DNA from: Variovorax sp. OV700
GTDB taxonomy: Bacteria > Pseudomonadota > Gammaproteobacteria > Burkholderiales > Burkholderiaceae_C
Assembly: GCF_900099805.1 (NCBI RefSeq)
Contig: NZ_FNDR01000004.1
Location: 477,501 to 541,500 of the forward strand
Direction of reading: 5' to 3'
Length of the DNA stretch: 64,000 nt
Shown: piece by piece, positions 52,871 to 59,378 of the stretch
How the letters are laid out: each line of letters opens with the position of its first letter
Numbering within the stretch: the stretch's first letter is position 1
Notes under the pieces: generated by a model
What the model was told of the DNA's origin: nothing
The model's input: only the letters and a program-made list of their open reading frames with translations
The model's database searches: none
Made by a program: the position numbers and the translations under genes

Positions 52871-53779
52871 ATGAGCAGCATCAACTCCCGAACCTACGAA
52901 TCCGTACCCGCCCAGACGGTGGCTTTCCTGGGCCTTGGCGTCATGGGCGGGCCGATGGCCGGGCACCTGGCCAAAGCCGGCCACAAGGTCACGGTCTACA
53001 ACCGGACCCCGGCCAAGGCCGAAGCCTGGGTGGCCGAATTCGGCGCCCCCGGCCGCCATGCCGCCACCCCGCGCGAAGCGGCAGCCGGCGCCGACATCGT
53101 CTTCAGCTGCGTCGGCAACGACGACGACCTGCGCGCCGTGGTGCTGGGCCCGAACGGCGCCTTCGCGGGCATGAAGCAAGGCAGCGTCTTTGTCGACCAC
53201 ACCACCGCTTCGGCCGACGTGGCGCGCGAGCTGTCGAATGCGGCGCAGTCGGCCGGCTTCCAGTTCATCGATGCGCCGGTGTCCGGTGGGCAGGCCGGCG
53301 CGCAGAACGGCGCACTCACCGTCATGTGCGGCGGCGACAAGACGAGCTTCGAACGGGCCAAGCCCGTGATGGCAGCCTTTGCGCGGGCCGTCACGCTGCT
53401 GGGCGCGAGCGGCGCCGGCCAGCTCGCAAAAATGGTGAACCAGATCGCCATTGCGGGGCTGGTGCAGGGCCTCTCGGAAGCCATTGCCTTCGGCCAGCGC
53501 GCCGGGCTCGACATGAAGCTGGTGCTCGACGTCATCGGCAAAGGTGCCGCCCAGAGCTGGCAGATGGACAACCGCGGCAAGACCATGATCGAAGGCAAGT
53601 TCGACTATGGCTTTGCCGTCGACTGGATGCGCAAGGACCTGGGCCTGGTGCTCGACGAGGCCAAGCGCAACGGCGCGCGCCTGCCTGTGACGGCGCTGGT
53701 CGACCAGTTCTATGCCGACGTGCAGCAGGCCGGCGGCAAGCGCTGGGACACGTCGAGCCTGATCACCCGGCTCAAGTAA
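52871..53779 (+). CDS. NAD(P)-dependent beta-hydroxyacid dehydrogenase
   Basis: A 302-residue enzyme of the 3-hydroxyisobutyrate/tartronate semialdehyde reductase family. It has the Rossmann motif FLGLGVMGGPMAGHL, the substrate-binding FIDAPVSGGQAGAQNG, the catalytic Lys in LAKMVNQI, and the C-terminal all-helical domain. It oxidises or reduces a small beta-hydroxyacid/semialdehyde. The exact substrate is unclear. A strong terminator follows the stop. Confidence 0.88.
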   Translation: MSSINSRTYESVPAQTVAFLGLGVMGGPMAGHLAKAGHKVTVYNRTPAKAEAWVAEFGAPGRHAATPREAAAGADIVFSCVGNDDDLRAVVLGPNGAFAGMKQGSVFVDHTTASADVARELSNAAQSAGFQFIDAPVSGGQAGAQNGALTVMCGGDKTSFERAKPVMAAFARAVTLLGASGAGQLAKMVNQIAIAGLVQGLSEAIAFGQRAGLDMKLVLDVIGKGAAQSWQMDNRGKTMIEGKFDYGFAVDWMRKDLGLVLDEAKRNGARLPVTALVDQFYADVQQAGGKRWDTSSLITRLK

Positions 53780-53784
53780 AAAAG

Positions 53785-53808
53785 AAAGCCCGCGCAAGCG
53801 GGCTTTTT
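53785..53808. terminator. Intrinsic terminator
   Basis: AAAGCCCGC (53785-53793) pairs with GCGGGCTTT (53798-53806) around a GCAA loop, followed by more T residues; A-rich sequence on the other side permits use in both directions. It separates the dehydrogenase gene from the convergent BON-domain gene. Confidence 0.9.
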
Positions 53809-53821
53809 CTTTGCTTTCCGG

Positions 53822-54586
53822 TCAGCGCACCGGCGTGGGCGTCGCGCCGCCGGGCTGTGCCGGCGGCAGCGGTTCCATCGGCGGCAGCGGCACGCGAGAA
53901 GAAGACGAAGACGGCGCGGGCCCAGGTCCAGGCCCAGGCGCTGGTGCAGGCGCCCCTGTGCCGCCGCGCTGCGCCTGATTGGCCAGTTCGGATTCACTCA
54001 CGACCTCGACCACGCGCACCACCTTCTGCACGCCCGAGACGCCGCGTGCGATGTCGGTCGCGCGATCGGTTTCGCGCCGCGTTGCAATGCCCATCAGGTA
54101 GACCACGCCGCGTTCGGTCACCACCTTGAACGAATTGGCGAAGATGTCCTTGGCATCGAGCAGCGAAGCCTTGACCTTGCCGCTGACGAACAGGTCGTTC
54201 GAGCGTTCCTGGAAGGTGCTGGACGGGCCGACGGTGAGCTCGTTGACCACCGAGCGCACGTTGTCCACGCGCTGGATCACGTCTTCGACGCGGCGGCGGT
54301 CGGCCTCGCTGCCCACGGCGCCCGTCAGCAGCACCTGGCGGTTGTAGCTGGTGACGCTCACATACATGTAGTCGTTGGCGATCTCTCGCACGCGCGCGGC
54401 CGCACGCAGTTCGATGCCCTGGTCGTCGAGCTGGGCCCCCGAGCTGCGGCGATCGGTCGCCACCATGCCCATGCCCACCGCGGCGGCCCCTCCGACCACC
54501 AGCGGCACGCAGGCCGAGAGCCCGGCAACCAGCACGGCTCCCGAGGCAAATGCAATGGCAAGGCGTTTGAACGGTGTCGTCGTCAT
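53822..54586 (-). CDS. dolP: BON domain lipoprotein (DolP/YraP-like)
   Basis: A 254-residue lipoprotein from the ATG at 54586 (AGGAAG site). Lipobox LSAC is followed by two BON domains (about 45-115 and 122-190), each with the GxVxxxxxRRRVxDxxxxVxGVxxVxNxL type pattern. DolP/YraP supports outer-membrane integrity and binds anionic lipids. The C-terminal 60 residues are Pro/Gly/Ser-rich, which E. coli DolP lacks. Its start overlaps the end of the SIS-domain gene by 4 bases, the diaA-dolP order known from E. coli. Confidence 0.88.
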   Translation of the reverse strand: MTTTPFKRLAIAFASGAVLVAGLSACVPLVVGGAAAVGMGMVATDRRSSGAQLDDQGIELRAAARVREIANDYMYVSVTSYNRQVLLTGAVGSEADRRRVEDVIQRVDNVRSVVNELTVGPSSTFQERSNDLFVSGKVKASLLDAKDIFANSFKVVTERGVVYLMGIATRRETDRATDIARGVSGVQKVVRVVEVVSESELANQAQRGGTGAPAPAPGPGPGPAPSSSSSRVPLPPMEPLPPAQPGGATPTPVR

Positions 54587-55227
54587 GTAGAAGCTTCCTG
54601 TTCTCCGAGTAACTGGGCATCCACGCCGTCGCACAGGCAATGCAGTGCGAGCAGGTGGACTTCGTGGATACGCGCCGCACGTTCGTGCGACACGCCGATC
54701 TGTACATCCGTTTCGCGCAGCGCGCGGCCGATGGCGCCACCGGTTCCGGTGCTGCCCACGCCGGGCGATGCCGCCTGGCCGGCACTGGCGTTGCCGAGCA
54801 GCGCGACCACGGTCATGTCGCGCTCATGCGCGGCCAATACCGCGGCCAGCACGGCGGCCGACTGCCCGCTGGCGCTGAGCACCAGCAGCACGTCGCCGGC
54901 CTGGCCGAGCGCGCGCACCTGGCGCGCAAAGCGGTCGGCGTCGATGGCGTTGGCGCTGTCGGCCGTGGGATCGGTGCTGTCGCCGGGCAGCGCGATGGCA
55001 GCCAGCTCAGGGCGTTCGCGCTCGAAGCGGCCGACGAAATGCGCCGCGAACTGGGCCGCGAGCAGGCCCGACACGCCCGCACCGCAGGCCAGCACCTTGC
55101 CGCCGCTGGTCACGCACGCGAGCAAGGCCTGCATGGCCTGCGAAATGGGTTTGCTCAGGACTGGGCCGGCCTGGTACTTGAGGTCGGCGCTATCGATGAA
55201 GTGTTGCTGAATCCGTTGCTCGAGCAT
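54583..55227 (-). CDS. diaA: SIS domain protein (DiaA/GmhA family)
   Basis: A 214-residue phosphosugar-isomerase-fold protein from the ATG at 55227; longer in-frame starts reach into yraN. The SIS domain shows GGKVLACGAGVSG near the nucleotide-like binding site, GDSTDPTADSANAI, and LVLSASGQSAAVL. Members are phosphoheptose isomerase GmhA or the DnaA-binding initiator DiaA; the gene order yraN-diaA-dolP favours DiaA. DiaA promotes timely DNA replication initiation. Which of the two roles applies cannot be decided by eye. Confidence 0.82.
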   Translation of the reverse strand: MLEQRIQQHFIDSADLKYQAGPVLSKPISQAMQALLACVTSGGKVLACGAGVSGLLAAQFAAHFVGRFERERPELAAIALPGDSTDPTADSANAIDADRFARQVRALGQAGDVLLVLSASGQSAAVLAAVLAAHERDMTVVALLGNASAGQAASPGVGSTGTGGAIGRALRETDVQIGVSHERAARIHEVHLLALHCLCDGVDAQLLGEQEAST

Positions 55228-55292
55228 GGGGCGGGATGATACCGGGGGGGGATGAAACAAGACGTGTGTGGTGTGGAGCTTATGCCGAGCGC

Positions 55293-55670
55293 TCAGTTCC
55301 CGCCCGCATCGAATGCGGCCTTCAGCCACGTGATGCGCTCCTCGACCAGTACCACGTCGAACCTGCACGGCGGCAGCGTGCGCAGGTTGTTCAGGTAGTG
55401 GCGGGCCGCAAAGATGATGCGCCGTTGCTTGACGCCCGTGATGCTGCCGCCGGCGCCGCCGTGCGCGCCGGTGCTGCGCTGCCGCACCTCGACGAACACC
55501 AGCGTGGCGTCCTGCGGATCGCGCATGATCAGGTCGATCTCGCCGCCGCCTCGTCCGGGCGTTCGATAATTGCGCGCAACCAGCACCAGGCCGGCATCGT
55601 GCAGATGATCGAGCGCGGCGTCTTCCGCCGCATCGCCGCGACGCTTGGTCGTCGTTGTGATGGTCTTCAT
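55293..55670 (-). CDS. yraN: YraN family endonuclease-like protein (UPF0102)
   Basis: A 125-residue protein from the ATG at 55670 (GGGAG upstream). The PD-(D/E)xK nuclease core reads GEIDLIMRD...LVFVEVRQR, with Asp, Glu and the Arg/Gln of the active-site region as in UPF0102. The family is predicted to be a nuclease near Holliday-junction resolvases; no activity is proven in E. coli. Located divergent to rsmI and followed by diaA and dolP, matching the conserved block. Confidence 0.88.
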   Translation of the reverse strand: MKTITTTTKRRGDAAEDAALDHLHDAGLVLVARNYRTPGRGGGEIDLIMRDPQDATLVFVEVRQRSTGAHGGAGGSITGVKQRRIIFAARHYLNNLRTLPPCRFDVVLVEERITWLKAAFDAGGN

Positions 55671-55717
55671 GCTTGCTCCCTGCCGGCTTTCTTTTTTTGT
55701 TTCTTCGGAGAAACCCA

Positions 55718-56680
55718 TTGGCTTCACTAGCACCCGCTTCTTTCGGCGCCGTCCTTGCGGCCGCGCGCGACGCCTCGGGTGCACAGCATTATCCGCAGGG
55801 CACGCTCTACGTCGTGGCCACGCCCATCGGCAACCTGGCCGACATCACGCTGCGCGCGCTGCACGTGCTGCAGATCGTGGACGCCATTGCCTGCGAGGAC
55901 ACGCGCCACACGCAAAGCCTGCTGCGCGCCTACGGCATCGATCGGCCCGGCGGCCAGCTGCTGGCCGTGCACCAGCACAACGAGGCCGAGGCGGCGCAAA
56001 CCGTGGTTGCGCGGCTCGCCCAGGGTGAGCGCATTGCCTACGTGAGCGACGCCGGCACGCCCGGGGTGAGCGACCCTGGCGCGCGACTGGTGGCAGCCGT
56101 GCGTGCGGCTGGCCAGCGCGTGCTGCCGCTGCCGGGCGCAAGCAGCGTCACCACGCTGGTAGGCGCGGCCGGGCTGGTGGCCGAAGGTGGAAGCGACGGC
56201 AATGCCAGCAGCGCCTTCGTGTTCGCGGGCTTCCTGCCGACCAAGGCCGGCGAGCGCGACACCGCAGTCCAGGCGCTCGCGCAAGAGCCCCGCGCTGTCG
56301 TGCTGCTGGAGGCGCCGCACCGCATCGAGGCCCTGGCCCGCGCGCTGGCCGCGTTGGGCGAGCGCCGCATCACCGTCGGACGCGAGCTCACCAAGCAGTT
56401 CGAGGAGATTGCGACCGTTTCCGCCGCAGAGTTGCCGGGCTGGTTTGCCGCCGGCCGCGATCGCACGCGCGGCGAATTCGCGCTCGTGCTGCACCCCGTG
56501 GCCGCATCCACCGACGATGGCGCCGAAGGCGAACGCGTGCTGCGCTTGCTGCTGGCCGAGCTGCCCGTGAAAACGGCCGTGCGGCTCGCGGCCGAGATCA
56601 GCGGCGCGCCGCGCAACGCGCTGTATGAAACGGCGCTGCGCATCCGCAGCGAGGCCGGCTCAGCTGACGACGAGCAATAA
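55718..56680 (+). CDS. rsmI: 16S rRNA 2'-O-ribose C1402 methyltransferase RsmI
   Basis: A 320-residue methyltransferase. The start is a TTG at 55718 with GGAG 8 bases before it, supported by the family N-terminus (GTLYVVATPIGNLADITLRA) beginning soon after; another TTG at 55673 reads unlikely residues. The tetrapyrrole-methylase-like fold shows ACEDTRHTQSLL, VSDAGTPGVSDPG and PGASSVTTLVGAAG. RsmI methylates the ribose of C1402 in the ribosomal P site together with RsmH. Two Ala-rich stretches are insertions relative to E. coli. Confidence 0.93.
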   Translation: MASLAPASFGAVLAAARDASGAQHYPQGTLYVVATPIGNLADITLRALHVLQIVDAIACEDTRHTQSLLRAYGIDRPGGQLLAVHQHNEAEAAQTVVARLAQGERIAYVSDAGTPGVSDPGARLVAAVRAAGQRVLPLPGASSVTTLVGAAGLVAEGGSDGNASSAFVFAGFLPTKAGERDTAVQALAQEPRAVVLLEAPHRIEALARALAALGERRITVGRELTKQFEEIATVSAAELPGWFAAGRDRTRGEFALVLHPVAASTDDGAEGERVLRLLLAELPVKTAVRLAAEISGAPRNALYETALRIRSEAGSADDEQ

Positions 56681-56682
56681 GC

Positions 56683-57420
56683 TCAGGCGTCCAGCTCTGC
56701 ATAGCGCCTGAAGATCCCGTCTTCGTTGAACGCGATGCGGCGCGGGCTTTTCAGGTAGTTGTGCACGCGCTCGCGGCGCCTGACGTTGTCGTGCAGTTTC
56801 TCGACCAAGGGCGTTTCGGCGAGCGCCCTGCCCGCGGCCTTGGGGAACGCGTAGCGCAAGCCTTCCACCAGCTGGAACAGCGACAGGTCGGCATAGGTGA
56901 GCACATCGCCCACGAGGTGCGACGAGCCCGCCGGATTGCGCTGCAGCACGCGCTCGAACCAGTTCAGGAATTTGGGAATCCGCTCGTCGCGGAAGGCCCG
57001 CGCGCGCTGCACGGCCGCGTCGCGCTGGTCTTCGTAGTAGGCGCCGGTCGAGATGGGGTGGTGCGTGTCGTGCGCCTCCGCCACCACGTCGGCAATGGTG
57101 AGCTGCAGCTGGTGCGTCCACAGGCCGTCGGATTCGCCCACGCCCGCAAGGCCGAGGCGAGGCCCGAGGTACAGTAGGATGGCCGCGGTCTGCCCGACGA
57201 CGATGTCGCCATCGATCAGGAACGGCGGCGCGAAGGACGGCCGCACGATTTCGGGGTCGTCGAGCCGGTCGCCCAATGCGGACTCGCCGCCGCCCTTTGA
57301 TTCGGGCAGCCGCGCCACGTCGACATAGTTTGCGCCGGCCGCCTCGAGCGCGAGCCGCACAAATTCCCCGCGGCCCTGGATCGTGGGCCAGTAGTGGAGT
57401 TGATAAGTGGTAGTGGTCAT
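56683..57420 (-). CDS. Glutathione S-transferase family protein
   Basis: A 245-residue protein with an N-terminal thioredoxin-like domain (YQLHYWPTIQGRGEFVRLAL, then PFLIDGDIVVGQTAAILLYL, containing the Pro and the glutathione-contacting QTAAIL) and a C-terminal helical domain (about 105-230). It resembles sigma/alpha-like GSTs in bacteria, which conjugate or reduce with glutathione. The catalytic residue is probably Tyr10 of the first strand. It is convergent with rsmI, with 2 bases between stops. Confidence 0.85.
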   Translation of the reverse strand: MTTTTYQLHYWPTIQGRGEFVRLALEAAGANYVDVARLPESKGGGESALGDRLDDPEIVRPSFAPPFLIDGDIVVGQTAAILLYLGPRLGLAGVGESDGLWTHQLQLTIADVVAEAHDTHHPISTGAYYEDQRDAAVQRARAFRDERIPKFLNWFERVLQRNPAGSSHLVGDVLTYADLSLFQLVEGLRYAFPKAAGRALAETPLVEKLHDNVRRRERVHNYLKSPRRIAFNEDGIFRRYAELDA

Positions 57421-57473
57421 GCGGCCATGGTGTCAGGCTCCGCACGCCCTCGCAACCGCCCCCTTTTTGTCCC

Positions 57474-58106
57474 TCACAGCCCCTCGGCTAGCTCCACCGC
57501 GCGGCGTTTTGCATCAACCCGCGCGACAGTGTCGACCTCCGGCCCCATCAAGGTCTTTTCGACCACCACCGAGCGCACCTCGCGCACGCCGATGAACCGC
57601 AACCACGTCTCGATGTAGGGCAGCTGGAAGTCGAGCGCGTGCGCGGAGCCATCCTTTCCCAGCGGATAGTCCAACCCTCGCGCGCACACCACCGTCGCCA
57701 TGCGGGTCTGGAGCATGCCCGACAGGCCCGAGGCGTCGAAGCGGAACAGCACGTCCTTGTGCGACACCACGTCGATCAGGTGCTTCAGCTTGTAGGGAAT
57801 ACCAAAGTTCCACAGCGGCATCGCCAGCACGATGTGGTCCGCCGCGTGGAAAGGCGCGGCGATGCGCCGGACCTCGTCCCACGCCGTTTGCTGGGCGTCG
57901 GTGAGCGGCACGCCGTTGATGCCGGCGTACTTGGCGTCGAGCATGTCCTGCGACAGCTCCGGAAGCGCCATCGTCCAGGGATTGAGCGTGGTGACACGGC
58001 ACGCCGGGTGCACACGCCTCACCTCGTCGATGAAGGCGCCGGCCACATCGATGCTGGCGGAGCGCGTTTGCCTTGGCGATGTCTCGATGTACAGGAGTTC
58101 TTTCAT
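57474..58106 (-). CDS. azoR: FMN-dependent NADH-azoreductase
   Basis: A 210-residue flavodoxin-fold enzyme with the N-terminal LYIETSPRQTRSAS phosphate-binding loop, the mid PLWNFGIPYKLKHLIDVVSH segment typical of AzoR, and the late YIETWLRFIGV motif. It reduces azo compounds and quinones with NADH. It is divergent from a LysR-type regulator, a common arrangement for azoreductase genes. Confidence 0.9.
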   Translation of the reverse strand: MKELLYIETSPRQTRSASIDVAGAFIDEVRRVHPACRVTTLNPWTMALPELSQDMLDAKYAGINGVPLTDAQQTAWDEVRRIAAPFHAADHIVLAMPLWNFGIPYKLKHLIDVVSHKDVLFRFDASGLSGMLQTRMATVVCARGLDYPLGKDGSAHALDFQLPYIETWLRFIGVREVRSVVVEKTLMGPEVDTVARVDAKRRAVELAEGL

Positions 58107-58175
58107 GGCTTGCAGAGCGTGAGTGGTTCAGGTCAGCCGAGGCTAGGCATCAACCAGCACGCGCACAAGCAACAT

Positions 58176-58189
58176 AATTTGCGGCAATT
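58176..58189. promoter_or_regulatory. LysR-type binding site candidate
   Basis: AATT-N6-AATT with a T-N11-A spacing (58175 to 58187), in the 109-base gap between the divergent azoreductase and LysR genes. The AATT repeats are self-complementary, so the symmetry is weak evidence; placement is the main support. Confidence 0.3.
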
Positions 58190-58215
58190 CAGAACAAACT
58201 GCACTGAACGAAACC

Positions 58216-59112
58216 ATGCTCGACTCCCAGCAACTGCGCGCCTTTGTCTCCGTTGCCGACCACGGCAGCGTGACCCGCGCGGCCGAAGCCATGCACCTGA
58301 CGCAATCGGCCGTCAGCGCACAGATCAAACGGCTCGAAGAACAGCTGGGCTGCCGCGTCTTCGAGCGCACCACCCGCTCGCTGCAGCTCACCGCCCAGGG
58401 CAGCGTGCTACTGAGCTATGCGAGGAGCATCCTCAACCTGCAGCAGCAGGCGGTCTCCCGGCTCGCGGCGCCCCGCCATGCGCCGACGACACTGCGCCTC
58501 GGATGCTCGGAGGGGTTTCCAAGCGAATGGCTCTTTGCTGCGCTCGCAGGCTTTCGCCAGCGCCGGCCCGACGTGCACGTGGAGATCACCGGCGGCATCA
58601 GCACCGTGCTGGCCAAACAGGTGCGGCAGCGCTCGCTCGACCTCATGGTCGGCACGGTCTGCGATGCCGGTGGCGACACCGAAACGCTCTGGATGGAACC
58701 GCTGGCATGGGCCTTTTCCGAGCGCGCGCTGCTCGACCCTGACGCGCCCGCGCCGCTGGCCTTTCTGTCGGAGCCCTGCCCGTTCCGCGAAGCCGCGCTC
58801 GCTTCACTGGCCGGCCATGGCGCGGCGAACTGGCAGGTCGTGCTGACCGCGCAGAGTTCTGGCGCATTGGTGTCGGCCGCCGCCGCCGGCCTGGCCATCA
58901 CCGTGCTGACGCCTTCGGGAATGCCGCCCGGCCTGCGCTCCATTCCGCCGGGGAGTTTTTTGCCGGCACTGCCGCCGGCGCGGTTTGTGATTCAGCACGC
59001 CAAAAGCGGCACCGCTTCCGAAGCCCTGTCAGCGCTGGCCGACGAAGTTCGTGAGGCTTGCTTTCGGTGGCGCGGGGCGCATGCGGTCGAGCCGCGAGTG
59101 CGCACGGCGTGA
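58216..59112 (+). CDS. LysR family regulator
   Basis: A 298-residue regulator. The N-terminal winged helix (LRAFVSVADHGSVTRAAEAM, then HLTQSAVSAQIKRLEEQLGC) and the periplasmic-binding-like effector domain are typical. Divergent placement implies control of the azoreductase gene in response to a quinone or azo compound, by analogy with similar pairs. It is the last gene with the high-GC composition of the chromosome before the AT-richer island. Confidence 0.92.
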   Translation: MLDSQQLRAFVSVADHGSVTRAAEAMHLTQSAVSAQIKRLEEQLGCRVFERTTRSLQLTAQGSVLLSYARSILNLQQQAVSRLAAPRHAPTTLRLGCSEGFPSEWLFAALAGFRQRRPDVHVEITGGISTVLAKQVRQRSLDLMVGTVCDAGGDTETLWMEPLAWAFSERALLDPDAPAPLAFLSEPCPFREAALASLAGHGAANWQVVLTAQSSGALVSAAAAGLAITVLTPSGMPPGLRSIPPGSFLPALPPARFVIQHAKSGTASEALSALADEVREACFRWRGAHAVEPRVRTA

Positions 59113-59378
59113 GTGAGTCGAAGCAAATGCGGGACCGAAAATCCTTGGAGCTTTCTCCTGCGTTGGCTCTTCGCAAGCGGATGCACTCGTGGTCTGCTTG
59201 CGGTCGCGCTACCAATCACACAACGTGTAGCGCTTGAGGCGACAACGCGTCTTTCCGCAGTTCACACGGCCCCAGAACGGGGTGCAGCCCTCTTGGGCTT
59301 TCTCTCCACCGTTTTTACACCGCAATTCACGCGGGTCGGTTTCAGGTCATGCTCCGTGAATTAAGCGCGTTGCCACCA
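59113..59378. other. Intergenic junction between core chromosome and AT-richer island
   Basis: This 266-base gap separates the LysR stop from the ATPase stop. I see no tRNA, integrase or known element. A short open frame here (59113-59364) has no ribosome-binding site or recognisable protein pattern. It contains an AGCCC-TCTT-GGGCT hairpin near 59286-59299 followed by TTCT on the plus strand, a weak terminator for the LysR gene, and the inverted repeat listed separately. Base composition falls from core-like to AT-richer across it. Confidence 0.5.
59324..59362. repeat. Inverted repeat at the left edge of the island
   Basis: AATTCACG (59324-59331) and CGTGAATT (59355-59362) are 8-base inverted arms 23 bases apart, located 17 bases beyond the end of the ATPase gene. 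There is no adjacent T-run for a terminator on either strand. It could be a remnant of an insertion, a transcript-end structure or chance. Confidence 0.4.

Noticed and set aside
59113..59364. Short plus-strand open frame of 83 codons after the LysR gene.
   Set aside because: No ribosome-binding site, no recognisable pattern, and it spans the composition junction.
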